A stretch of 64,000 nt of DNA from Candidatus Borkfalkia avistercoris (GTDB lineage Bacteria > Bacillota > Clostridia > Christensenellales > Borkfalkiaceae). A program made the translations under genes and the position numbers. This document shows positions 38,852-48,151 of the stretch, piece by piece; positions within the stretch are counted from its first letter, which is position 1; the number at the start of each line of letters is the position of its first letter. The stretch is from the NCBI GenBank assembly GCA_019115995.1, contig DXCL01000009.1, positions 62,001-126,000 of the forward strand, given 5' to 3'. Below the pieces are notes generated by a model. The model was not told where the DNA came from, ran no database searches, and saw nothing but the letters and a program-made list of their open reading frames with translations.

Positions 38852-39824
38852 TGTTTTTTTGCTCCTCTTTGGAATTTTCCCGCTCGTATGCGCGCACGAT
38901 CTGCATGACGAGGGGGTGGCGCACGACGTCTTTCGCGGTCATGGCGACCGTTTCGATCCCCTCTATCCCTTTTAAAATGGAAACCGCATGCTTCAATCCG
39001 CTCTTTTTGCCTTCGGGAAGGTCTATCTGCGTCACGTCTCCCGTGATGACCATTTTGCTCCCGTCGCCCATGCGGGTCAGAAACATCTTCATCTGTTCCT
39101 TGGTCGTGTTCTGCGCCTCGTCGAGAATAATGAAAGCGTTGGAGAGCGTTCTCCCGCGCATGTACGCGAGGGGCGCGATCTCGATCAGCCCGCGCTCCAT
39201 CAGCTTGATGTAATTTTCCATGCCGAACAGTTCCTGCAAGGCATCGTACAGCGGGCGCAGGTAAGGGTCTACCTTCGTTTGCAGATCGCCGGGAAGAAAG
39301 CCGAGCTTTTCGCCCGCCTCCACCGCGGGGCGGGTGAGAATGATCTTTTCCACCTCTTTGCCCTTGAATGCGCTGACCGCCGCACACACCGCAAGATAGG
39401 TCTTGCCCGTGCCGGCGGGCCCGATGCCGAACACGACGGTGTTCTTTTTGATCGCATCGACATACTTTTTCTGCCCGACCGTTTTACACTTGATCTGCTT
39501 GCCGCGGGAAGTAACGGCGATGACGCCGCTCACGATCTGCCCGATCGCGTCGGCATTGCCCTCTTTTGCGAGCTCGATGCAGTATGCGAGACGGGACCTG
39601 TCCACCGTTTCGCCCGCGCGGATCAGGATCAGGAGCCCCTCGAATACGCGGCGCGCCGTTTCAGCCGCCTGCTCCTCTCCCGCGATCTTCAAACCCGTCC
39701 CTTCCAGAGAGACGGAAACGCCCAGCTCGCGGGAAACGGCGTCGATATTTTCATCGTAAGAACCTACGAGTTTTTGCAGGTGTTCGAGGCTGCCCGCGTC
39801 GAACGTCAGTTTGACTGTTTCCGT
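38823..39824 (-). CDS. phoH: PhoH family ATPase (start codon non-canonical or internal)
   Basis: GPAGTGKTYLAVCAAVSAFKGKEVEKIILTRPAVEAGEKLGFLPGDLQTKVDPYLRPLYDAL...FIILDEAQNTTKEQMKMFLTRMG. Reading frame stays open to a position just downstream of a GGAGG; first possible start there is ACG 39824; track start is TTG 39692. Confidence 0.93.
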   Translation of the reverse strand, partial: TETVKLTFDAGSLEHLQKLVGSYDENIDAVSRELGVSVSLEGTGLKIAGEEQAAETARRVFEGLLILIRAGETVDRSRLAYCIELAKEGNADAIGQIVSGVIAVTSRGKQIKCKTVGQKKYVDAIKKNTVVFGIGPAGTGKTYLAVCAAVSAFKGKEVEKIILTRPAVEAGEKLGFLPGDLQTKVDPYLRPLYDALQELFGMENYIKLMERGLIEIAPLAYMRGRTLSNAFIILDEAQNTTKEQMKMFLTRMGDGSKMVITGDVTQIDLPEGKKSGLKHAVSILKGIEGIETVAMTAKDVVRHPLVMQIVRAYERENSKEEQKNNDVFRNHRK

Positions 39825-39850
39825 AAAAATTTCCTCCGTGTTTTATAGCC

Positions 39851-40780
39851 TTATCCGGCCGTGCGCCCCGCGTTGACGGAGCAGACCAGCCTGTATGTAT
39901 AATCGATACGATAGACGAACCCGCCGCCGCTCTCCGAAACGGTAACGGAGCTCTCCACAACTTCCCCCTGCGCCCGCAGCAGGGCGCCCGCGAGCGCGCG
40001 CCGCTCGGCGGCCTCGCTCTTTTCCGCGCTCTCGTATTCGTAAACGCCGCCGCACAGGAGCGAGCACCGCGCCACGGGATACGTTTGCCGGTGCGCCGCG
40101 TTCTCCCCCTCGCCCACAATCACTTCGCCCGAAACGAGCGGCTGCCCCTTTTGCACGGCATCCCCTTCGGAAACGAGCGCCGTGCCGCGCATGACGGTGA
40201 TGCTCTCCACCCTGCCGTCCGCAGGGCTCAGAAATTGCTTTTGAGGCTCCTGAACGGGCAATTCCGCATTCACCTCTATGGTGACCGTAACGACGAGCCC
40301 CTCCTTTTCCACCGAACAAAAACTGACGGAGGGGAGAGCGGACAGGGCGCGCTCCGCCCTTTGCGCGCGTTCCTCGCCGAACGGGGCAAAGGCGCGCACG
40401 CCCGCCTCGGACAAAATAGGCAGAGCTTCTTCGGCATACCAGCTGCCGCTGCCGACAAACCGTATGCGCAGAACAAAGAAGCCCGACGCCGTGACCAACA
40501 GCGCGAACACGGCCGCCATAGCGCACAAAACCGCGCGTTTTTTTACAAATTCCGCCGCGAGGCGGGCGGGCGAATTTCTTATTATATTAACAGTATAACA
40601 CGAACGGGGAAAAATTGCAAAAATTTTTTGTAAATCTTTGGATTTTACCTTAAAACGCACTCTTCCCGCGCCGATCCGGCGCGCCTCGAACACGGCGATC
40701 CCCGCTTTGGCGAGCCTCGTGAGCGCGCGCGGCGGGGTAAGCGTTTCCAATTCCAGCTCCGTCCAAAACAGCGGCTTCAT
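39851..40780 (-). CDS. yqfD: sporulation protein YqfD
   Basis: LTRLAKAGIAVFEARRIGAGRVRFKVKSKDLQKIFAIFPRSCYTVNIIRN...FVKKRAVLCAMAAVFALLVTASGFFVLRIRFVGS; C-terminal outer-domain; followed by phoH. Confidence 0.9.
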   Translation of the reverse strand: MKPLFWTELELETLTPPRALTRLAKAGIAVFEARRIGAGRVRFKVKSKDLQKIFAIFPRSCYTVNIIRNSPARLAAEFVKKRAVLCAMAAVFALLVTASGFFVLRIRFVGSGSWYAEEALPILSEAGVRAFAPFGEERAQRAERALSALPSVSFCSVEKEGLVVTVTIEVNAELPVQEPQKQFLSPADGRVESITVMRGTALVSEGDAVQKGQPLVSGEVIVGEGENAAHRQTYPVARCSLLCGGVYEYESAEKSEAAERRALAGALLRAQGEVVESSVTVSESGGGFVYRIDYTYRLVCSVNAGRTAG

Positions 40781-41037
40781 AAAACGTTCTCCACTTTTGT
40801 TACTTTTCCGAACAGAACGAGATCTCCCCCGCAGTACTGCCCCACGGAAAGCCCCTCACCTTCGACGCGCAGCGCGCCGCTTTTGAAAGAGATCTCCACG
40901 CCCGCCGCGGAGAACACGCGGATCCCCTTTACGTTTTCGAAATACGCGCATTTTCCCGGAAATACGACGTATTTTTCGCCCGCGGCGATCTCTTCGTCAA
41001 GCCCCAATCGGGCGACGATCTCTTCGAAAAGGCGCAT
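40777..41037 (-). CDS. yqfC: sporulation protein YqfC/YabP family
   Basis: MRLFEEIVARLGLDEEIAAGEKYVVFPGKCAYFENVKGIRVFSAAGVEISFKSGALRVEGEGLSV; adjacent to yqfD. Confidence 0.88.
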   Translation of the reverse strand: MRLFEEIVARLGLDEEIAAGEKYVVFPGKCAYFENVKGIRVFSAAGVEISFKSGALRVEGEGLSVGQYCGGDLVLFGKVTKVENVL

Positions 41038-41146
41038 CTCTTTTCCTCCCTTTTGCATATTCGCCCGCAATCGCCAAAATATTCCTTCTCGCGTTCGGGC
41101 AAACATTTGAAATATTCATTTTTATCTGCTATAATATCGGTATCGC

Positions 41147-41881
41147 ATGAGGAGAATACGGACTATGCAAAAAGACAAATCGCTTTACAGAGTCAGCCCC
41201 CTCCGGCTGGGCGTTTTTATTTATTCGGGGCTCGCGGCGTGCTTCACGCTTTCTTACTTTTTATATATCGTCATCTCGGGGAACGACCCCTATAACAAAT
41301 TCATGACCACTCTGCTCGTTACCTTCATGTTCCTGGTGCCTTTTTTCGCGCATCTCATCTTCGGCGTGCGGGTAAGCGACTTTGTGATCACCTTTTACGT
41401 CGGGTTTCTGACCGTGGCGAGCCTTTTGGGGCAGGTGCTGCGCTTCAACAATCATTTCCCCTGGTACGATAAATTCTGCCATTTTGCATTCGGTTACGTC
41501 GGCGCGCTCGTAGGCCTTTATATTATGTGCAAGCTCGCCGATTACCGGAAGACGCGCCCCGCGCTCGTATTTATCGTAACGTTTGCCGTATCCATGGCGT
41601 GCGCCGCATGCTGGGAGGTCATGGAGTACGTTTCCAGCCGTTTTTTGGGGCAGACGGCGCAGGGCTCTCCGCAGGAAACGGTGAGCGGCGCCTTGATCGT
41701 AGACATCACCGACACGATGCTCGACATCATCAGCAACCTGGGCGGCGCCCTGCTCTTTCTCGCGCACTACGCGCTGCACAAGGGGACAAAAAGATCCCTT
41801 CTCCTCGGCGCAGTCATAAAAGATTTCTGCGCAGACCCTGCCGGGGATATGCGGGAGCGGGAGGAAACGGCGGCAGAATAA
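41147..41881 (+). CDS. integral membrane protein (DUF2238-like)
   Basis: Multiple TMs, HFPWYDKFCHFAFGYVGALVG...AACWEVMEYVSSRFLG...DITDTMLDIISNLGGALLF. Confidence 0.75.
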   Translation: MRRIRTMQKDKSLYRVSPLRLGVFIYSGLAACFTLSYFLYIVISGNDPYNKFMTTLLVTFMFLVPFFAHLIFGVRVSDFVITFYVGFLTVASLLGQVLRFNNHFPWYDKFCHFAFGYVGALVGLYIMCKLADYRKTRPALVFIVTFAVSMACAACWEVMEYVSSRFLGQTAQGSPQETVSGALIVDITDTMLDIISNLGGALLFLAHYALHKGTKRSLLLGAVIKDFCADPAGDMREREETAAE

Positions 41882-41899
41882 CGCCGCGGGAGGAATACC

Positions 41900-42097
41900 A
41901 TGCCTATACTGCAATACAAATGCCGAAAATGCGGAAAACGCTTTGAAGAACTGGTTGCCAAATTCGACGACGCCGTGCTCTGCCCCGACTGCAAGGAACC
42001 CTGCGAACGGGATTGGAGCGGAGAGATCTATTCCTCTACCGGAAAGAAGAGCAAAAAATGCTCCGGAAACTGCAAAACGTGCGGCGGCTGCCGTTAG
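41900..42097 (+). CDS. FmdB-type zinc-ribbon protein
   Basis: MPILQYKCRKCGKRFEELVAKFDDAVLCPDC... Confidence 0.88.
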   Translation: MPILQYKCRKCGKRFEELVAKFDDAVLCPDCKEPCERDWSGEIYSSTGKKSKKCSGNCKTCGGCR

Positions 42098-42143
42098 CGG
42101 CCGCAAGCGGGAAGCGCGCCTTGAAAAAAGGCGCGCTTTTTTG

Positions 42144-43604
42144 TCAGATGACGGCAGTGCCGTCCGCAAACGAATCGATGATGCCGCCGCCGTCCGCGCC
42201 CGCCTTTTTCAGGCAGGCGGAAAGCTCCGCCTGCCCCGCGATTTTGCCCGAGTATTCCCTGTAATACCGTTTGAGCCCTGCGAGCACCTTATTTTCCCCG
42301 AAGGTATCGCGGAGGGTATCGAACAGCAGCATGCCCTTGTCGTACGCGAGCACCACATACTGGTATTCGCTCAGATATTCGCCGAGCTTTTTGTTCATCG
42401 CCGTATCCGCTTCCCCGAATAACTGCGAATGGACGGTATAAAACGCCCTGTACGCGCGTTCCGCCCCCTCTTTGAGCCCCTGATAGGTCATGCCGTAATC
42501 CCCGTGCGCGCCGAAAAAGAGGGCGCTCGAAAATTCGGCGAGCCCCTCGTCGAGCCATGCCTTTTCGAGCTGGTCGCTGCCGACGGCGGCGTACCACCAC
42601 TGATGCGCCGTTTCGTGCACCGCGGTGTAGAAGGCGTCCGTTCCGCTCAGATGATCGCCGATCATGACGAGCGCGGGATATTCCATGCCGCCGACGGCAA
42701 AACCCGTCTGCACGGCGCTGAACACAGGATACATATAGTCTCCGAACGTTTGGGAAAAATAGGTCAGGCTCTCTTCGAGAAGATCGAGCTTTTTCTGCGG
42801 TTCGGCGTCGTCGTAATAGTAATACATGACCTGCACGCCGCACGCCTCGCCCTGCGCGACGGAATATTCTCCGCTCAGCACGATGGCAAAATCGCGGGCG
42901 TCGGAAAGCTGCATCTGATATGTCTTTTTGCTCCCCTTTACTTCCGCCGAAAGGATCTGCCCGCTCGAAGCGACGGTGTAATCCGCGTCCGTTTCGAGCG
43001 TTACGCAATAATCGGCGCATTCGCTGTAAAAGGGGTCGCCGTCGGAATAGTACTCGCATTCTCTGAACGCCCCGTCTTCATACACGCACGCGATCGGGTA
43101 AAAGTTGCCGAGGTTCACCGAATGCTCCGCTATGCCCGTGCGGTGCTCCACCTGCGCAAGCGTAAGCGTCCAAGCGATGCAGACGCTCGCCTGTCCGCCG
43201 TCTTCGAGCGGTTCGGCAAGCTCTACCGACAAAATATTTTCGTCTTCCCCGCCCACGCTCCATGCGGAGCAGGGCGAAACGGACGAGATCTCCATGCCGC
43301 CGAAGCTCTCCCCCGCATAGTACGCGCTCGCGGAAAACGCCGCCGAAACGGGCTTGTAAACGGCGTCTTCGCGGTACGCGTTACCGAAAAGGTTGAATTC
43401 GAGATATCCGAGCGTTTCCCCCGTATCGTTGTGATATGTAAAATCCATCTCGCCCGAAAGGACGCCGCCCTCGTACGACAGGCGCATGTTATAAACGTCG
43501 CGCGCGCCCGTATCCCCGGAACAGCCCGCAAAAATAAAAAACGAGGACAAAATCGCCGCCGCAAGAAGGGCGCAAAGCATTCTTTTCATAAAAGCCTCCC
43601 GCAC
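42144..43604 (-). CDS. M1 family metallopeptidase-like lipoprotein
   Basis: FFIFAGCSGD lipobox; VGGMEYPALVMIG; TAVHETAHQWWYAAVGSDQLEKAWLDEGLAEF (HExxHxx...E). Confidence 0.92.
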   Translation of the reverse strand: MREAFMKRMLCALLAAAILSSFFIFAGCSGDTGARDVYNMRLSYEGGVLSGEMDFTYHNDTGETLGYLEFNLFGNAYREDAVYKPVSAAFSASAYYAGESFGGMEISSVSPCSAWSVGGEDENILSVELAEPLEDGGQASVCIAWTLTLAQVEHRTGIAEHSVNLGNFYPIACVYEDGAFRECEYYSDGDPFYSECADYCVTLETDADYTVASSGQILSAEVKGSKKTYQMQLSDARDFAIVLSGEYSVAQGEACGVQVMYYYYDDAEPQKKLDLLEESLTYFSQTFGDYMYPVFSAVQTGFAVGGMEYPALVMIGDHLSGTDAFYTAVHETAHQWWYAAVGSDQLEKAWLDEGLAEFSSALFFGAHGDYGMTYQGLKEGAERAYRAFYTVHSQLFGEADTAMNKKLGEYLSEYQYVVLAYDKGMLLFDTLRDTFGENKVLAGLKRYYREYSGKIAGQAELSACLKKAGADGGGIIDSFADGTAVI

Positions 43605-43704
43605 TTATGGTATGCCGCATCGCCGCTCTTTATGAAAAAATCCCGCGCGGGCACACTGCCCGCGCGGGAAAAAGGAAGGGAGAAATGATGATGTTGTGAT
43701 CGTA

Positions 43705-44367
43705 TTATTTTTCGTCGAGATCGAGGTACGTTGCGGGATCGACCGACTTTCCGTCTTCGCGCACTTCAAAGTGCAGGTGCGAGCCCTCGTTGTACTCCTT
43801 GCCCATCACGTCGGCAGCGGCGGACACGGTGCCTATCACCTGACCCTGCGTTACGGTATCGCCCACTTTCAGCGTAGAAGCGGCGTCGATGGACGCGTAG
43901 ACCGTCTGCACGCCGTCGCCGTGATCGATGATCACGCAGCCGCCCTCCAAAAGGGTATCGCTGATCGCCGCGACCGTGCCCGCGCTCGCCGCGGCAACGT
44001 TCGTGCCCGCGTCGGCGGCAAAGTCGATGCCTTCATGCAGATTGTAGCGGTTCAGCGTGGAATTGTACCAAAAGGTGAAAGAGGCGGAAACGGTTGCCCC
44101 CTCTACCGGAAGGCTGAAAACGATCTCCGAGTCGGTCGGTTTGTCGTCTTCGTCGCCGTCGTCGGGGTTTTCCGGTTCTTCGGGATCTTCCTTGCCGTCG
44201 TCGGGATCAGGCTCTTCGATGCTGACGGGAGCGTCGCGCGTGACCATGACCACGGTAAAGGTGATGGCGGCAGCAAGCACGAGCGCGCACGCCGCAATGA
44301 TGATATAGTACAGTCTCTTGTTTTTTGCTTTTTCGGGAGTGCCCTGCTGGGTATCTTTGTTTTTCAT
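43705..44367 (-). CDS. M23 family metallopeptidase (membrane-anchored)
   Basis: NLHEGIDFAADAGTNVAAASAGTVAAI...HGDGVQTVYASIDAA...GSHLHFEVREDGKSVDPATYL. Confidence 0.93.
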   Translation of the reverse strand: MKNKDTQQGTPEKAKNKRLYYIIIAACALVLAAAITFTVVMVTRDAPVSIEEPDPDDGKEDPEEPENPDDGDEDDKPTDSEIVFSLPVEGATVSASFTFWYNSTLNRYNLHEGIDFAADAGTNVAAASAGTVAAISDTLLEGGCVIIDHGDGVQTVYASIDAASTLKVGDTVTQGQVIGTVSAAADVMGKEYNEGSHLHFEVREDGKSVDPATYLDLDEK

Positions 44368-44442
44368 GATCTATCCTCCGAGATGATTGTGCTTAGATTG
44401 TTGACAGATCGCCGCGTTTTATACATCTCCGCAAAAAAATTT

Positions 44443-44877
44443 TTAATATCCTCCGAAAATGAGCGGACTGCCGACCGCGGCGCCCTGCCCGCGCACCGCG
44501 ACGTGCAGGTTGACGGCATAGCCGCCCAGCATGACCGCTCCCCCGAGCCGCGCGGAATAATAATAGTAATTCGTAACGCCGCCCGCGCTTTCCGTAAAGA
44601 GCAGTTCCGCGCCGTATTTTTCCGCCTGCGCGAACGCCCTTTCCGCCTGCGGATACGAAGTGCTTTCCCCCGTGCGGGAACGCACGAACAATTTTGTTTG
44701 CGCCGCGGCGCTCCCCTCCGCGACGGTGATCTGCGCGCCCGAGCTCGCGCTCCCCGAATAAAATATGTACGTTTCGCCCGCGTCGAAAAGCAGCCCTTCC
44801 CCGAGCAACTGCGGCAGAATGAGAAGCGCCAGGCACAAAAAGAACAGGAGCGCCGTTTTCAGGCATTTTTTGAGCAT
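44443..44877 (-). CDS. hypothetical secreted/membrane-anchored protein
   Basis: 144 aa with N-terminal TM/signal; no recognised domain. Confidence 0.6.
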   Translation of the reverse strand: MLKKCLKTALLFFLCLALLILPQLLGEGLLFDAGETYIFYSGSASSGAQITVAEGSAAAQTKLFVRSRTGESTSYPQAERAFAQAEKYGAELLFTESAGGVTNYYYYSARLGGAVMLGGYAVNLHVAVRGQGAAVGSPLIFGGY

Positions 44878-44883
44878 AATGAA

Positions 44884-44907
44884 AGCCCCCGAAATGATTT
44901 CGGGGGC
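44884..44907. terminator. hairpin terminator downstream of tsaD
   Basis: GCCCCCGAAATGATTTCGGGGGC. Confidence 0.65.
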
Positions 44908-45030
44908 GGTTATTGCCGTTTTTTCGATTTTTTATTCGCGCGCCGCAAAAAGCCGCGCCCTTGATTTTCCGCAAAGCGCTTTTCTGTATATATTATCCGG
45001 AAAAGCATTCCCGCGCAACGATATATCCGC

Positions 45031-46086
45031 TCACTGTTTTCCCTTTTTGCCGAGCGGGATATGCGCGCACGCATTCAGAGAAAGTTCGGCAAAATTGCCC
45101 GCGCGGTACTGTATGAGCCCTTCCGCGGCGATCATCGCGGCGTTGTCGGTGCAGAACTTTTTTTCGGGGAGCACGAGCTTCAAGCCCGCTTTGGCGCACT
45201 CGTTCGCCAGCAGCTCGCGCAGATACCCGTTCGCCGCGACGCCTCCGCCCGCGACCACGGCGGCGGCGCCCTTTTTCTTTGCCGCCGCGACCGCCCTTTC
45301 CGCGAGCGCGCCGCACGCCGCGCTCTGAAAGGAAGCCGCAACGTCCGCTTTGGAATAGTTTTCCCCCTTCTGTTCCATATTGTGGCAATAGTTGATGACG
45401 GCGGTCTTCAACCCGCTGTAAGAAAAGTCGTACCCGCCGCCCGAAAACATTTTCGGGAAGGGTATGGAGGCGCGCCCCTGCTTTGCGAGCTTTTCTATGC
45501 TCGGCCCGCCCGGATACGGCAGCCCGAGAACGCGCGCAGCCTTGTCGAACGCTTCGCCGGCGGCGTCGTCTCTCGTAGAGCCCAAAATTTCAAAATCGGT
45601 ATAGCTTTTCGTATAAATGATCGCCGTATGCCCCCCGCTCGCCAAAAGCGTGATGAAGGGCGGTTCGAGCGCCTTGTCTGCAAGATATGCCGCCGCCATA
45701 TGCCCGCGGATATGATCTACGCCTATGAGCGGCACGCCGAGCGCAAAGGCATATGCCTTTGCGAACGAAAGCCCGACCAGAAGCGCGCCCAACAGCCCCG
45801 CGCCGTACGTCACGGCGACCGCATCGAGCTCTCTTTCCGTTATGCCCGCCCCTTTCACCGCCTGCTCCACCGCTTCGCCGATCGCGTCGGTATGCGCGCG
45901 GGAAGCGATCTCGGGCACGACGCCGCCGTATTTGGCTTGCTCCGCGGCGGAAGAGAGTATGACGCTCGACAAAAGTTCCCGACCCCGTATTACGGCGGCG
46001 GCGGTCTCGTCGCACGAGCTTTCGATGCCCAAAATAACGGGCTCTTCCTTTTTGGGCGCTGCGAGCGCCCTCTGCGCATAGTTCAT
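45031..46086 (-). CDS. tsaD: tRNA N6-adenosine threonylcarbamoyltransferase TsaD
   Basis: VILGIESSCDETAAAVIRG...PEIASRAHTDAI...VTYGAGLLGALLVGLSFAKA...VDHIRGHMAAA. Confidence 0.97.
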   Translation of the reverse strand: MNYAQRALAAPKKEEPVILGIESSCDETAAAVIRGRELLSSVILSSAAEQAKYGGVVPEIASRAHTDAIGEAVEQAVKGAGITERELDAVAVTYGAGLLGALLVGLSFAKAYAFALGVPLIGVDHIRGHMAAAYLADKALEPPFITLLASGGHTAIIYTKSYTDFEILGSTRDDAAGEAFDKAARVLGLPYPGGPSIEKLAKQGRASIPFPKMFSGGGYDFSYSGLKTAVINYCHNMEQKGENYSKADVAASFQSAACGALAERAVAAAKKKGAAAVVAGGGVAANGYLRELLANECAKAGLKLVLPEKKFCTDNAAMIAAEGLIQYRAGNFAELSLNACAHIPLGKKGKQ

Positions 46087-46201
46087 AATCGCTCCTGAAT
46101 CGGTTGCGCGCCGCCGCATATGCGCCGCGGCGCAAAAGAAGGCGCCGTATGCGCAGATCCGCAAGCGAGCGCCCCGTATTGATGACGCCGCATATGCGGC
46201 G

Positions 46202-46846
46202 TTACGCATTTTTACGGAATTTTTCCAGTTCCTTCGGGATACGCCCGTACACGATCACGCGCGGATCGTTTTTTCCGAAAATTTCGTCGAAGGCGGGCGC
46301 GTACTGCCCGTAAATGCTCTCCGACACATACACTTTGCCCGCGTAGCCCGCGTCTGCAAAGGCGCGCAGGAAATCGAAATCGAGCGCGGCGTCGAAAAGA
46401 AGCTGTCTTTTATATGTGATGCGCGTATACGTGCGCGTATCGCAGAGGTCAAGCTCGTTTTCGTCGCACTCCCGCAAAAAGGAGACGGAGGGCACGTTGT
46501 ATTCCGCGCCGGAGCCGGCCTTGAACGTTTCCGGCTGAAAGCCCTTCCAGCGGCGGTAAGAATCGTATGCGGAGATCACGATTGCGCCGATCCCGGCAAC
46601 GGGGATCTTTTTCGGAAACAGCACCCGCACATGCAGTCTGCCGCCTTCCACGGCGTACGTCGCATGCACGACGAACATGGGCACCGTGAGCAGGGCCGCC
46701 GCCGCAACGAAACACACCGCCGACCATACTGCGGCGGGCTCCATAAAGAAGAGGGCGAGCACGCCCAGCCCCGCGAAGATCGCGCCCATCACGGCAAAAA
46801 AGACCGTGTTCCCGCGGCGGCGGTAATTCCTGTAATACTTTTTCAT
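46202..46846 (-). CDS. hypothetical membrane protein with PH-like domain
   Basis: Two N-terminal TMs then PH-like strand pattern (YAVEGGRLHVRVLFPKKIPVAGIGAIVIS). Confidence 0.6.
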   Translation of the reverse strand: MKKYYRNYRRRGNTVFFAVMGAIFAGLGVLALFFMEPAAVWSAVCFVAAAALLTVPMFVVHATYAVEGGRLHVRVLFPKKIPVAGIGAIVISAYDSYRRWKGFQPETFKAGSGAEYNVPSVSFLRECDENELDLCDTRTYTRITYKRQLLFDAALDFDFLRAFADAGYAGKVYVSESIYGQYAPAFDEIFGKNDPRVIVYGRIPKELEKFRKNA

Positions 46847-46889
46847 CGTTTCACCTTCATGCGCGGCCGCTTTGCAGCCGCCGTGAAAA

Positions 46890-48002
46890 TCAGGATTTTT
46901 TCAAATAGTCTATGATAAAGGGCTGAATGTCGCCGTCCATCACCGCCTGAATGTTGCCCGTTTCACAGCCGGTGCGGTGGTCTTTGACGAGCGTATACGG
47001 GCAGAAAACGTAACTGCGGATCTGGCTGCCCCATTCGATCTTTTTGATCTCGCCCTTGATATTCTGCTCCTTTTCCAGCCGTTCGCTCTCTTTGAGTTCT
47101 ATGAGCTTGCTGCGCAGCATCTTCATCGCCATTTCCCTGTTCTGGATCTGCGAGCGCTCGTTCTGGCAGGATACGACGATGCCCGTGGGGATATGCTGAA
47201 TGCGGATCGCCGATTCCGTTTTGTTGATATGCTGGCCGCCCGCGCCGGAAGAACGGAAAGTCGTAACCTTCAGATCCTCGCTGCGGATCTCCACGTCTCC
47301 CTCGTCCTCGATCTCGGGCATGACCTCCAAAGACGCGAACGACGTATGGCGGCGCTTGTTCGCGTCGAAGGGGGAAATGCGCACGAGCCTGTGCACGCCC
47401 TTTTCCGCTTTGAGATAGCCGTACGCGTTTTCGCCCTCTATCTTGAAGTCGACGCTCTTGATGCCCGCCTCGTCTCCGTCGAGACGGTCGAGCTCGGTCA
47501 CCTTGAACCCGCTCTTTTCCGCATAGCGCGTATACATGCGGTACAGCATAGACACCCAGTCGCAGCTCTCCGTGCCGCCCGCGCCCGAATGCAGGGTCAG
47601 AAGGGCGTTGTTGCCGTCGTATTTGCCGCGGAGAAGCGCGCGGATACGCATGTCTTCGATATCCCCTTCCGCCGCGGAGATCAGCCCGTCGAGCTCCTGT
47701 ATTTCGGAGGAGAGTTCCGCCTCGTCTCCCCCCATCTCCTCGATGAGGTCGATGAGGGCGGTAACCTCGTCTATCGCCTTTTTGCTCTTTTCGTAGGCAT
47801 GGAGCTTGCCCTCGATGGCAGATACCTCGCGCGCGAGCTTCTGCGACCTTTCGAGATCCTGCCAGACCTCCGGCTTTTCCTGCTCGGCTTTCAGCTCGGC
47901 GAGTTTGCCTCCCTGTTCGCTGATATCCAGCGCTTCCGCCGTTTCCGCAAGGCTGTCTGCAAGGGCCTTTGCCTTTAACCTGTAATCGTCTGCTTTAAAC
48001 AT
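46890..48002 (-). CDS. prfB: peptide chain release factor 2
   Basis: LTLHSGAGGTESCDWVSMLYRMYTRYAEKSGFKV...RSSGAGGQHINKTESAIRIQHIPTGIVVSCQNERSQIQNREMAMKMLRSKL. Confidence 0.97.
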   Translation of the reverse strand: MFKADDYRLKAKALADSLAETAEALDISEQGGKLAELKAEQEKPEVWQDLERSQKLAREVSAIEGKLHAYEKSKKAIDEVTALIDLIEEMGGDEAELSSEIQELDGLISAAEGDIEDMRIRALLRGKYDGNNALLTLHSGAGGTESCDWVSMLYRMYTRYAEKSGFKVTELDRLDGDEAGIKSVDFKIEGENAYGYLKAEKGVHRLVRISPFDANKRRHTSFASLEVMPEIEDEGDVEIRSEDLKVTTFRSSGAGGQHINKTESAIRIQHIPTGIVVSCQNERSQIQNREMAMKMLRSKLIELKESERLEKEQNIKGEIKKIEWGSQIRSYVFCPYTLVKDHRTGCETGNIQAVMDGDIQPFIIDYLKKS

Positions 48003-48110
48003 ATTCCGTTCCCGATATGATGATTTCGTTTTTTTATTATACCATACGCGCGCAAGACTGTCAAACGCGCGCGGGCACCGAGAAAAAAACAAAAAAATCT
48101 TCGCGGAGTA

Positions 48111-48139
48111 TAGACAAACGCGGTTTTCCGCGTTATAAT
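48111..48139 (+). promoter_or_regulatory. promoter TAGACA-17-TATAAT with inverted repeat filling the spacer
   Basis: TAGACA 48111-48116, AACGCGG-TTTT-CCGCGTT 48117-48134, TATAAT 48134-48139. Confidence 0.75.
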
Positions 48140-48151
48140 AGAAACTGACAA

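Noticed and set aside
37418-38908. 496-aa plus-strand ORF antisense to the HD-phosphohydrolase gene
   Set aside because: Shadow ORF; similar long antisense frames occur over most GC-rich genes here (e.g. 601-1524, 42429-43688, 45061-46098, 55347-56501).
46890-48002. Programmed +1 frameshift in prfB
   Set aside because: The RF2 frame is continuous from MFKADDYRLK to the stop; no early in-frame TGA/frameshift site seen.
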